Under the pieces are notes generated by a model, which searched no databases, had not been told where the DNA came from, and saw only the letters and a program-made list of their open reading frames with translations. Position numbers and translations under genes: made by a program. Positions 16,889-25,834 of a DNA stretch of 64,000 bases are shown here, piece after piece. Positions within the stretch are counted from its first letter, which is position 1. Each line of letters opens with the position of its first letter. This DNA is from Ruminococcus sp. AF31-8BH (GTDB taxonomy: Bacteria > Bacillota > Clostridia > Lachnospirales > Lachnospiraceae), in assembly GCF_003460605.1 (NCBI RefSeq), contig NZ_QTVN01000016.1:1-64000 (forward strand). Reading direction: 5' to 3'.

Positions 16889-17980
16889 ATGAAGATATTT
16901 TTTGCAGTAGTGGTGATTGTTTTATTATTTGTAATCGGTGCGACATTATATGTCTACAAAAAAAGTGCCATGTTTTTGCCGGCACTTCTTGGCATCTGCG
17001 GATTTCCAAAAATAAAGGAAAGCAGCTATTACGATGAAAACGGACATTTCCGTCCAGGAACGGGGGAGGACAAAGTTGGATTTTTCATGCAGCATCCGGT
17101 ATTCGGCGGTTTTAAACATATGTTTTTCAATGTGGAGGACAACGTGCTGAAAGCTATTGCGCCTGTAAAGTATAAGGATTTTTTAAAGGCGCAGGGTCGT
17201 GAGGAACAATTGGATGCAGCCTTGGAATCTTTCCATTATCTAACCGGACTTGTTGAGAAAGGTCAGGCAAGGCTGGTGCCGGATCTGTATCCTGCGGAAG
17301 CAGTGAATAGTCATCCGTACAGGTCACATCTGACGGGAATGTTTTATCAGGGACAACAGGGAAAACCACTTGCCATTGTAGTTCCGGGAGGCGGATTTAT
17401 CAGTAATGTAACTGATTGCGAGGGGTATCCTGCGGCGATGAAGCTGCATAAAATGGGATATTCTGTTTTCGTCATAAGTTATCCGGTCGGCAGGCAGCTG
17501 GGTGAGACAGAACAGGTGAAGCAGGGACAGGCTGCCGCGAGGGAACTGACACAAGTGATCCGATATCTGACGGAGCATCAAAAACAGTTTTATGTAAACA
17601 TGGATGATTATGCCATCTTTGGTTTTTCAGCAGGAGGACTTATGACCACGGCGTATTCATTTGCAAATTATGAGGACTGCTGCCACAAGAATCATCTGCC
17701 AAGACCGAAGGTGATCTTCCCTATGTATGGTCTGGACTGGAATATCAAAGCTTTGCCGGAGGACAAAGGACTGGCGGTATTTTCTATCGTAGGGCGGGGT
17801 GATGAGTTCGGTTTTGCAAATGTGGAAGATAAACTGCCGGAATTAGAGAAGGTACTGGGCAAAGAAAATGTGTCAGTTAAAATCATTGACGGTCTGGGAC
17901 ATGGATTTGGCATTGGATATGAAACAAAAGTGAAAAACTGGCTTCAGGAAGCGGTATCCTTCTGGGAAGCCCACAGATAA
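16889..17980 (+). CDS. Membrane-anchored alpha/beta-hydrolase (esterase/lipase type)
   Basis: 363 residues. N-terminal TM anchor (IFFAVVVIVLLFVIGATLYV, residues 3-22), so the enzyme is tethered to the membrane. The catalytic region carries an HGG-like oxyanion motif VVPGGGFISN, nucleophile motif GFSAGG, an acid in GRGDEFG and the histidine in GLGHGFG. These are typical of acetyl-esterase/BD-FAE-like hydrolases. AAGGAGG precedes the ATG. It is first in the operon with GH3, symporter and GH78, so it probably removes acyl groups from the glycoside substrate. Whether the active site faces in or out is not certain. Confidence 0.82.
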   Translation: MKIFFAVVVIVLLFVIGATLYVYKKSAMFLPALLGICGFPKIKESSYYDENGHFRPGTGEDKVGFFMQHPVFGGFKHMFFNVEDNVLKAIAPVKYKDFLKAQGREEQLDAALESFHYLTGLVEKGQARLVPDLYPAEAVNSHPYRSHLTGMFYQGQQGKPLAIVVPGGGFISNVTDCEGYPAAMKLHKMGYSVFVISYPVGRQLGETEQVKQGQAAARELTQVIRYLTEHQKQFYVNMDDYAIFGFSAGGLMTTAYSFANYEDCCHKNHLPRPKVIFPMYGLDWNIKALPEDKGLAVFSIVGRGDEFGFANVEDKLPELEKVLGKENVSVKIIDGLGHGFGIGYETKVKNWLQEAVSFWEAHR

Positions 17981-18014
17981 CAGAGGGTAAGATTTATTTA
18001 AGGAGGATTTCATA

Positions 18015-20279
18015 ATGAGTAGAAACTTGAAAGAATTAATCAGAGAGATGACGCTGGAGGAAAAAGCAGGACTTTGTTCGGGCGCGGATTTCTGGAACAC
18101 AATGGGAATCGAAAGATTAGGGATTCCGTCCGCTATGATGACAGACGGCCCGCATGGTCTGCGCAAACAGGAAGGAGCGGCGGATCATCTCGGCCTGAAT
18201 AAAAGTGTGAATGCAGTATGCTTCCCGGCAGCCTGCGCCACGGCATCCAGTTTTGACGTGGAACTGATGGAACGTATGGGACAGATCCTTGGTGATGAGT
18301 GTCAGGCTGAGAACGTGAGCATGCTCCTCGGTCCTGCGGTTAATATCAAACGAAGTCCTCTCTGCGGAAGGAATTTTGAATATATGTCCGAAGATCCTTA
18401 TCTGACAGGTAAGATGGCGTCAGCATATATCCGGGGCGTACAGTCGAAAGGCATCGGAACCAGTATGAAACATTTCGCCGTGAATAATCAGGAAACAGAC
18501 CGTATGCAGATATCGTCGGAAGTATCGGAACGGGCTTTCCGGGAAATTTATCTGCCGGCTTTTGAGGAGGCGGTGAAGAAAGCGCAGCCAAAGACTGTGA
18601 TGTGCAGCTACAATAAGATCAACGGAGTATTTTCTTCAGAGAATAAGAAGCTTCTGACAGATATCCTGCGAGATGAGTGGGGATTTGAAGGATATGTGGT
18701 CAGTGACTGGGGAGCTGTAAATGACCGGGTGAAAGGGCTGAAAGCCGGTCTTGATCTGGAGATGCCGGGATCAGAGGGATATAATACAAGAAAGATTATC
18801 CGGGCAGTGGAGAATGGAGAGCTGGAGGAGGAGATTCTTGACAGAACGGTAGAGCGCATACTGAAAGTAGTCTTCTCCTACGCAGATAACCGGAAAGCAG
18901 AGACTGTATTTGATAGGGAAAAGGATCACAAGGCAGCGGCAGATATCGAAACAGAGTGTGCCGTACTTCTGGAAAATAAGGGGGCGCTGCCGCTGAGAAA
19001 AGAACAGAAAATAGTCTATATCGGGGAATTTGCAAAGAAACCGCGCTACCAGGGCGGGGGATCGAGCCACATCAATACGGACAGCGTAGTGTCAGCTCTG
19101 GAAACTGCGGTGAGAAAAGGCAGGGCAGTGGAGTATGTGAAGGGCTTCTCGTCAGAGCGTGACGAAATGACAGAAGAAGAACTGAAACAGGCGTGTGAAG
19201 CGGCTGCGGGAGCAGATGCAGTTGTAATCTTTGCCGGACTGCCGGACAGCTTTGAATCGGAAGGATATGACAGAACATCCATGGAACTGCCAAAGTGTCA
19301 GAATCGTCTTATAGAGGTTGTGGCTGAGATACAGAAGAATGTGGTGGTGGTCCTACATAACGGAAGTCCCGTAGAAACTCCGTGGGCTGAGTCTGTAAAT
19401 GCCATTCTGGAGATGTATCTGGGAGGAGAAGGCATCGGGGAGGCCAGCGACCGGCTGTTATTCGGGGAGGCGAACCCGGGGGGACGTCTGGCGGAGACTT
19501 TCCCATATCGTTTGGAAGACAATCCGAGTTACCTGAATTTCCCCGGAGACGGCAGGACTGTTCTCTATGGAGAAGATATCTTTGTCGGATACCGCTACTA
19601 TGATGCGAAGAAAGTACCGGTGCGCTGGGCATTCGGACATGGTCTGTCATATACGGAATTCAGCTACAGCAATATGAAACTCTCTTCTGTAGAAATGAAG
19701 GATGGAGATGTTCTGAGGGTAAGCATTGATGTGGAGAATACAGGAAAGATGGCAGGAAGTGAAGTAGTTCAGCTCTATGTCAGCGACAAAGACAGCACCG
19801 TGCCAAGAGCAGTGAAGGAACTGAAAGGGTTTGCGAAAGTATTTCTGAATCCGGGTGAGAAGAAGACGGTTACAATGGAGCTTTGTGCGAGAGATTTTGC
19901 TTACTACGAGACAAAGATTCACGACTGGTATACTCCGTCAGGTACATATGAGATCCAGATCGGACATGCCAGTGATGATATAAGAGAAACTGCCAAACTT
20001 TCATTTACTACAGATGTATCGCTGCCGTTTACTGTAGATATGACCACGACAATGGGAGAGTTAATGAGCCACCCGAAGACAGCAGGAAAAATGATGGAGT
20101 ATCTTGAGGGGATATCACAGGGAGAAGAATCAAAGAAAGAAGAAGGAGAAGTAGAACTTGTGACTCCGGAAATTATAGCCCAGATGCCGCTGAAGTCATT
20201 TCTGAGTGTGATTCCAGGTGAAGCGATTGAACAGATGATTGTAGAGTTGAATTCTCTGTGTGCAGAAGAGGGAAAGTGA
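18015..20279 (+). CDS. Glycoside hydrolase family 3 beta-glucosidase
   Basis: 754 residues with no signal peptide, so cytoplasmic. The N-terminal TIM barrel has MTDGPHGLR, KHFAVNNQE and the nucleophile Asp in VVSDWGAV. The alpha/beta sandwich follows (GGGSSHI, PETWA-like region) with the fibronectin-III-like domain (ELKGFAKVFLNPGE). After that comes an extra ~75-residue helical tail starting TTTMGELMSHP, absent from most GH3 enzymes and echoed in the neighbouring GH78. It is a close paralogue of the GH3 at 30891. AAGGAGG lies six bases upstream of the ATG. Expected to hydrolyse beta-glucosides imported by the GPH symporter next door. Confidence 0.93.
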   Translation: MSRNLKELIREMTLEEKAGLCSGADFWNTMGIERLGIPSAMMTDGPHGLRKQEGAADHLGLNKSVNAVCFPAACATASSFDVELMERMGQILGDECQAENVSMLLGPAVNIKRSPLCGRNFEYMSEDPYLTGKMASAYIRGVQSKGIGTSMKHFAVNNQETDRMQISSEVSERAFREIYLPAFEEAVKKAQPKTVMCSYNKINGVFSSENKKLLTDILRDEWGFEGYVVSDWGAVNDRVKGLKAGLDLEMPGSEGYNTRKIIRAVENGELEEEILDRTVERILKVVFSYADNRKAETVFDREKDHKAAADIETECAVLLENKGALPLRKEQKIVYIGEFAKKPRYQGGGSSHINTDSVVSALETAVRKGRAVEYVKGFSSERDEMTEEELKQACEAAAGADAVVIFAGLPDSFESEGYDRTSMELPKCQNRLIEVVAEIQKNVVVVLHNGSPVETPWAESVNAILEMYLGGEGIGEASDRLLFGEANPGGRLAETFPYRLEDNPSYLNFPGDGRTVLYGEDIFVGYRYYDAKKVPVRWAFGHGLSYTEFSYSNMKLSSVEMKDGDVLRVSIDVENTGKMAGSEVVQLYVSDKDSTVPRAVKELKGFAKVFLNPGEKKTVTMELCARDFAYYETKIHDWYTPSGTYEIQIGHASDDIRETAKLSFTTDVSLPFTVDMTTTMGELMSHPKTAGKMMEYLEGISQGEESKKEEGEVELVTPEIIAQMPLKSFLSVIPGEAIEQMIVELNSLCAEEGK

Positions 20280-20288
20280 GAATAAAAT

Positions 20289-21641
20289 ATGAATCAAGAT
20301 AAGATAAAAATGAGAGAAAAGCTGTCATTTGCAATGGCAAACTTTGGAAACATTCCGATTATGACACTGATCAACGGATATTTACTAATTTTTTATACCA
20401 ATATATGCGGCTTGAGTCCTGCTGCATGTGCGACACTGTTCCTGATCGCACGCTTTCTAGATGCCATTAACGATCCGTTAGTTGGATTTATAATCGACCA
20501 TCTTCCGACCAGAAAAATGGGACATTTCCGACCGACATTGATTCTGGGAACAATTCTGTGTAGCGTCAATTTCCTTCTGCTTTGGTTTGGACCTATGTTA
20601 TCAACATCGGGGAAACTGGCAATCGCATATGTATCGTATATTCTGCTTGGTGTGTTGTTCCCAGTCATGGATATTTCGCTGAACAGTCTTCTGCCGGTTA
20701 TGACAGAAGATATGAAAGAAAGGAACAGCTTAAGTACAATCAAAGGGCTTGCATATGTGATCGGGGCGCTTGTAATCGGTGTGGCAGCTCCACTTATTCT
20801 TGGAGATACTTCTAACAAACAGGGATATATTAATCTTGTTCTGATCATGACAGCAGTGATTTTTTTCTTCTCTATTATAGGAACCATGGGAGTAAAAGAA
20901 CGTGTAAAACCACAGATGGAGAACAGCTATTCTGTAAAAGAATTATTCAAGATTCTCAGTCAGAAGCCGGTGTACATTACATTCCTTGCTGTACTGTTAT
21001 ATTCGATTGGAAGCAATATCGTGAATGCAGCAAATACATACTTTTATACATATATTTTTGAAGACCTGACGTTGGCGTCTATTATTACGCTTATTACATG
21101 TGTTGCTGTTTTTCCGGCTACAATGGTCATTGGTAATCTGATTGGAAGGTTTGGAAAGAAGAAAATGTATGCGATTGGACTTGCACTTGCAGGACTTGCA
21201 CCAATCATCCGTCTGTTGGATGTGAGGAGCATTCCCCTTCTTATTGTCTCTGTATTGATTGCAGGAATAGGAGCCGGCTTTGCAGCACCTCTTAATTATG
21301 GAATACAGGCAGATAATACAGATTATATCGAAGTGTCTATGGGAATTAGGGCAGAAGGTGCTGTCGCATCTCTTTCCAGCTTTGTCTCCAAGTGTGCAAT
21401 GGGAATCGGTGGTGCGATTCCGGGGTATCTGCTGCAGTTAGCAGGATTTGACAGTAAGGCGGCAGTACAGAATGACGATGTGATTAATGTGATCGTCCTC
21501 TGTGTGCTAATATTGCCGGCAATCGTAAATGTGGTGGCCATTGTGATCTTCTCAAAAGGTTATCCTATTACCAAGGAAAAATTGAATGAGCAGACATATC
21601 TGTTGAGGGAGAAACGGTCAAAAGCGGGAACAAGTGAATAA
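20289..21641 (+). CDS. GPH-family glycoside/cation symporter (MFS)
   Basis: 450 residues, 12 TM segments. Family marks include the N-terminal DAINDPLVGFIID motif (R/D..NDP.vG), HLPTRKMGHFRP, and KERNSLSTIKG in the central loop. GPH (MelB-like) proteins import glycosides, pentosides or hexuronides with Na+ or H+. It sits 9 bases after the GH3 stop and 24 bases before the GH78 start, so uptake and hydrolysis are co-expressed. The closest relative in the window is the transporter at 24521. Confidence 0.92.
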   Translation: MNQDKIKMREKLSFAMANFGNIPIMTLINGYLLIFYTNICGLSPAACATLFLIARFLDAINDPLVGFIIDHLPTRKMGHFRPTLILGTILCSVNFLLLWFGPMLSTSGKLAIAYVSYILLGVLFPVMDISLNSLLPVMTEDMKERNSLSTIKGLAYVIGALVIGVAAPLILGDTSNKQGYINLVLIMTAVIFFFSIIGTMGVKERVKPQMENSYSVKELFKILSQKPVYITFLAVLLYSIGSNIVNAANTYFYTYIFEDLTLASIITLITCVAVFPATMVIGNLIGRFGKKKMYAIGLALAGLAPIIRLLDVRSIPLLIVSVLIAGIGAGFAAPLNYGIQADNTDYIEVSMGIRAEGAVASLSSFVSKCAMGIGGAIPGYLLQLAGFDSKAAVQNDDVINVIVLCVLILPAIVNVVAIVIFSKGYPITKEKLNEQTYLLREKRSKAGTSE

Positions 21642-21665
21642 GAATGATAGAGAAGGAGTATCAGC

Positions 21666-24461
21666 ATGGGAAAGATTTATGCGGCAAAAACAAATCATAT
21701 CACAAATCCGATAGGGTTTAATATGGATACTATTGCATTTTCATGGAAAGTGAAAGGATGCAGGGGACAGAACCAGAAACATGCAAGGATTGTAATCAGC
21801 AAGAATAAAACCTTTACAGATATCTGTTACGATACAGGTGAAACAGAGTTGGACAGCCTCTCTACAAGAGTAGAATTTGAAATACAGCCGTATACAAGAT
21901 ATTACTGGAAGGTCATTGTTGCAACAGATGTAGAGGAAGTAATCGAATCAGATGTACAGTTTTTTGAGACTGCCAAAATGGATGAACCATGGACTGGAAG
22001 ATGGATTACTTGTGACAGCAGTCAGGAACGTCATCCGATTTTTTCAAAAAGGATTGAACCGAAAAAAAAAGTGAAAAGAGCAAGGTTGTACATTTGCGGT
22101 CTGGGATTGTATGAGGCATATTTTCTGGGGGAAAGCAAAGAAAATCCTGAGAAAATCGGTGATGAGTATCTGACTCCGTACTGCAATAATTATGACCAGT
22201 GGATCCAGTATCAGACGTATGACATCACGAAACAGGCAGAACAAGGCGGTGTGCTGTCTGTTCTTCTCGGGAACGGCTGGTATAAAGGCAGGTTCGGTTT
22301 CAATGATCCGGAGCGGGAAGCATATTACGGTGACGAGTGGAAGCTGATTGCGGAGATTCACATAGAGTACAAAGACGGAACGAAAGATGTGATCAGTTCT
22401 GATGAAACCTGGTCAGTTACAAGAAGCAATTTGTGGTTTTCCAATATCTATGACGGTGAGAGAAGAGATGATACGCTGCCGCCGGTAGAGGAGTCTCCTG
22501 CGCGGATCGCAAAGGTTCCGAAAGGCCGGCTTATGGAACGGTTATCTCTTCCGGTTAAGGTACAGGAGGAGATGAAGCCGGCAGAACTGATCCATACGCC
22601 TGCTGGAGAAGATGTATTTGATCTGGGGCAGGAGATCGCAGGGATCTTCCGACTGCGTGTACATGAGCCGGCGGGGACAACTATCAGGATTCAGACGGGA
22701 GAGGTGCTTCAGGACGGATGTTTCTATAACGAGAATTTAAGAACTGCACTTTCGGAGTACATTTATGTTTCTGATGGTACAGAAAAGGTGATTACGCCTC
22801 ATTTTACATACTATGGCTATCGATATGTGAAAGTGACCGGGATTAGGGATCTTTCATGTGAGGATTTCACGGCGCTTGTTCTTTACAGCGATTATGAGAG
22901 CATCGGGGCAATCGAGACAGGGAATGATCTTGTGAACAAATTGATCTCCAATATCGAATGGGGGATGAAAGGAAACTTCCTGGATGTGCCTACAGACTGC
23001 CCGCAAAGAGATGAGAGAATGGGCTGGACAGGGGATGCACAGGTATTTTCTGCGACTGCAAGCTATCTGGCTGATACCTACGCGTTTTACCGGAAATATT
23101 TATATGACATGTATCAGGAACAGCTTCTGGCGGACGGAATGGTTCCGGAGATTGTCCCCACATTCGGACCGACAAAATGTTCCTGCGCATGGGGAGACGC
23201 TGCGTGTATCATTCCGTGGAACGTATATCTGTTCAGCGGGGACAAAACAATCCTGGAAAGCCAGATTGAGAGCATGAAGGCATGGGTTGATTATATTCGC
23301 AGGATTGACGGAGATCATCACGGATGGAGACAGATCTTCCATTATGGAGACTGGCTGGCTCTCGACCGTACAGGCGCTGCCGCGAACAGTGTGTACGGGG
23401 CGACCGATGAAGCATATATCGCGGATATCTACTATGCGGCAAGCGCCCAGACAGTCGCAAAGGCGGCGGACGTGCTTGGACTGGAAGAAACGAGACAGGA
23501 ATATCAGGAAATCGCAGACCGTCAGTGGCGGGCAGTGAAAGAAGAATATTTTACTTCCACAGGAAGATGTGCGGTGAAGACGCAGACAGGGCTTATCCTT
23601 GCGCTGAAGTATCATCTGTCTGAAAATGAAGAACTGACAAAGCAGATGATGAAAAAACTCCTCCGGGACAACAAAAATAAACTGAATACCGGGTTTGTGG
23701 GTACGCCGCTTCTGTGCAACGTGCTGACAGACCACGGGATGACGGATGCGGCGTACCGGCTGCTTTTGAACGAAGAATATCCGGGTTGGCTTTATGAAGT
23801 GAAGCTGGGGGCAACGACCGTGTGGGAGCGTTGGAATTCACTGGATGAGAACGGCCATGTCTCCAGCACGGGAATGAACAGCCTGAATCATTATTCATAT
23901 GGCGCCGTACTGGAATGGATCTTCCGCCATGCGGCCGGGATTGATGTGACGGAACAGAGTCCGGGAGGCCGGGTGATGCGGATCAGCCCGAAAGTGAATC
24001 GCGGACTGGGATATGTAAAAGCGGTTTATGATTCAGCATGCGGATGCTATCAGTGCGGTTGGGAGATATCAGGGGATAATAAAATCACTGTCACTGTTAC
24101 AGTTCCGTTTGGCGGAAGGGCAGAAGTGGTTCTTCCACTTGCGCCGGAATCTGTATATGAAGATAAAGAAAACCCACTGTTTGAAGATGTAGAAAACGGA
24201 ATTTGCCGTGTGAAAGCCGGAGAATATGAAGTCACTTATGAGGCGTCACAGCCTTTAAAGAGGAAATACAGCATAGATTCGACAATGGAAGAACTGCTGA
24301 ACCATCCGGATATTCGCGCGTTTCTTTCTCAAATGATGGAAGTGGATATGATTCCGGATATTGCATATGGACTTTCGCTTAGAGATGTCGCGAAAACATT
24401 CGCAGGAGAAATCAAACCAGAGGAAGCACAGATGCTGGATATTGCACTGGCAAACTTCTAA
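21666..24461 (+). CDS. Glycoside hydrolase family 78 alpha-L-rhamnosidase (with C-terminal helical tail)
   Basis: 931 residues, no signal peptide. N-terminal beta-sandwich domains (about 1-330) are followed by FDLGQEIAGIFRLRV and VTPHFTYYGYRYVKVTG-type modules. The (alpha/alpha)6 barrel has the GH78 hallmark DVPTDCPQRDERMGWTGDAQ, with the catalytic acid in the DERMGW segment and the general base Glu in TTVWERWNS. The last ~70 residues start STMEELLNHP and are a helical tail like that of the two GH3 enzymes, not a normal GH78 part. It should release terminal L-rhamnose from rhamnoglucosides in the cytoplasm. AGAAGGAG precedes the ATG. Confidence 0.92.
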   Translation: MGKIYAAKTNHITNPIGFNMDTIAFSWKVKGCRGQNQKHARIVISKNKTFTDICYDTGETELDSLSTRVEFEIQPYTRYYWKVIVATDVEEVIESDVQFFETAKMDEPWTGRWITCDSSQERHPIFSKRIEPKKKVKRARLYICGLGLYEAYFLGESKENPEKIGDEYLTPYCNNYDQWIQYQTYDITKQAEQGGVLSVLLGNGWYKGRFGFNDPEREAYYGDEWKLIAEIHIEYKDGTKDVISSDETWSVTRSNLWFSNIYDGERRDDTLPPVEESPARIAKVPKGRLMERLSLPVKVQEEMKPAELIHTPAGEDVFDLGQEIAGIFRLRVHEPAGTTIRIQTGEVLQDGCFYNENLRTALSEYIYVSDGTEKVITPHFTYYGYRYVKVTGIRDLSCEDFTALVLYSDYESIGAIETGNDLVNKLISNIEWGMKGNFLDVPTDCPQRDERMGWTGDAQVFSATASYLADTYAFYRKYLYDMYQEQLLADGMVPEIVPTFGPTKCSCAWGDAACIIPWNVYLFSGDKTILESQIESMKAWVDYIRRIDGDHHGWRQIFHYGDWLALDRTGAAANSVYGATDEAYIADIYYAASAQTVAKAADVLGLEETRQEYQEIADRQWRAVKEEYFTSTGRCAVKTQTGLILALKYHLSENEELTKQMMKKLLRDNKNKLNTGFVGTPLLCNVLTDHGMTDAAYRLLLNEEYPGWLYEVKLGATTVWERWNSLDENGHVSSTGMNSLNHYSYGAVLEWIFRHAAGIDVTEQSPGGRVMRISPKVNRGLGYVKAVYDSACGCYQCGWEISGDNKITVTVTVPFGGRAEVVLPLAPESVYEDKENPLFEDVENGICRVKAGEYEVTYEASQPLKRKYSIDSTMEELLNHPDIRAFLSQMMEVDMIPDIAYGLSLRDVAKTFAGEIKPEEAQMLDIALANF

Positions 24462-24520
24462 TAAGGAGCAGAGAGATGAAGAAAGAAAATTAGAAAGTAA
24501 AATTATCTGAAAAAATAGGG

Positions 24521-25816
24521 ATGTTGATGGTATGTGCAGGAAACATACCGCTTATGACACTTTTATCCGTATATTTTATGATCTATTACACAACTGTGGT
24601 GGGACTGGATCCCAAGGCGCTTGCGACCTTGTTTTTAATCTCTAAGGTAATGGATGGAATCAGCGATCCTGTCATGGGCTTTATTCTGGATAGATTTCCC
24701 GTAACAAAAATGGGAAAATTTCGCCCTATGCTGATTCTGGGAACCATTATCTGTGTCATAAACTATATTCTGCTGTGGTTTGGCGCTGTCTGGAGTCCTG
24801 TAGGAAAATATGTGATCGTTTATGTTACCTATTTGCTGTTGGGATGGACCTTTGATATCATGGACATCTCCAAAAACAGTCTTCTTCCGGTTATGACTAC
24901 AGATGATAAAGAAAGAAACAGCCTGTCTCTTTTCAACGCATTAGGATCGATGATTGGAGGAGCGGTGATTGGAGTATTAGGACCTGTTATAGTAGCAGAT
25001 GGAAAACTGGAAAGTTATTATGTATTAATCTTCGGATCTATGGCTCTGACGCTCGTTCTTTCCATCTCAGGTGCACTCAGTGTTAAAGAACGTGTGGAGT
25101 TCGGGGAAAATAATGAGGAAAAGTACAGTTTAAAAGAGATGCTTCAATTTCTGAGATATAAGCCTATATGGGCAGCGTTTGCAGCTACTTTAATAGTAGG
25201 GACAGGAAGTTCAATAGCTGGCGGAGCAGGAGCATATTTTTATACATATGTTTTAGGGGATATGAAACTGATGTCGGGAGTTTCTATTATTGGCTTAATT
25301 GCATCACTGGTTGGAATTGTGATGGGACCATATCTTGCCAATCGGTTTGGGAAAAAGAAAGTTTACCTGACCGCGGTCATAATATCGACAGCGCTTAACC
25401 TGCTTCGACTGCTGGATGTGACGTCTATGATTTTAATATATATCAGCGCTCTTATCGGAGGTGTGGCAGGAGGATGGATGGTTCCGGTCAGTACCAGCAT
25501 ACAGGCGGACAATACCACTTATGTACAGTATAAAACGGGTAAACGGGCGGAAGCAGCCATCGCTTCACTCACATCCTTTGTCAGTAAGGTCGCGCAGGGG
25601 CTGGGAGGAGCAATTCCAGGGTATGTGATCGCAGCATATGGATTTGTTACCGGCGCATCTGTCCAACCTGAGAGTATCAATACAGGCATTATCCTGTGCG
25701 CATTGATCCTGCCGCTGATATTTGGAATATTAGGGTCGCTTATCTTTGGCACACAGTATACGCTGGATCAGAAAGCAGTAATAGAGATGGACGCTAAAAT
25801 CAACAGGAATAACTAA
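24521..25816 (+). CDS. GPH-family symporter with amber codon near its natural start
   Basis: 431 residues from the internal ATG at 24521; 12 TM, with GISDPVMGFILDRFPVTKMG and KERNSLSLFNALG family motifs. The natural start appears to be ATG at 24476, which has AAGGAGCAG upstream. That frame reads MKKEN, TAG (24491-24493), then KVKLSEKIG in frame into the ORF, and aligns with the N-terminus of the transporter at 20289. The good ribosome site therefore leads into a stop after five codons. Translation may restart at 24521 or 24527, giving a protein lacking about 15 N-terminal residues; otherwise the gene is inactive. It sits between the two GH78 genes. Confidence 0.85.
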   Translation: MLMVCAGNIPLMTLLSVYFMIYYTTVVGLDPKALATLFLISKVMDGISDPVMGFILDRFPVTKMGKFRPMLILGTIICVINYILLWFGAVWSPVGKYVIVYVTYLLLGWTFDIMDISKNSLLPVMTTDDKERNSLSLFNALGSMIGGAVIGVLGPVIVADGKLESYYVLIFGSMALTLVLSISGALSVKERVEFGENNEEKYSLKEMLQFLRYKPIWAAFAATLIVGTGSSIAGGAGAYFYTYVLGDMKLMSGVSIIGLIASLVGIVMGPYLANRFGKKKVYLTAVIISTALNLLRLLDVTSMILIYISALIGGVAGGWMVPVSTSIQADNTTYVQYKTGKRAEAAIASLTSFVSKVAQGLGGAIPGYVIAAYGFVTGASVQPESINTGIILCALILPLIFGILGSLIFGTQYTLDQKAVIEMDAKINRNN

Positions 25817-25834
25817 TCCGGCAGGGAGGTTGCT

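Noticed and set aside
20393..20887. 164-codon minus-strand ORF inside the GPH symporter
   Set aside because: Mirror frame of a hydrophobic transporter; no start signal.
23100..23735. 211-codon minus-strand ORF opposite the GH78 gene
   Set aside because: It lies wholly inside the well-supported rhamnosidase frame, has no ribosome site and a low-complexity composition; it is a shadow.
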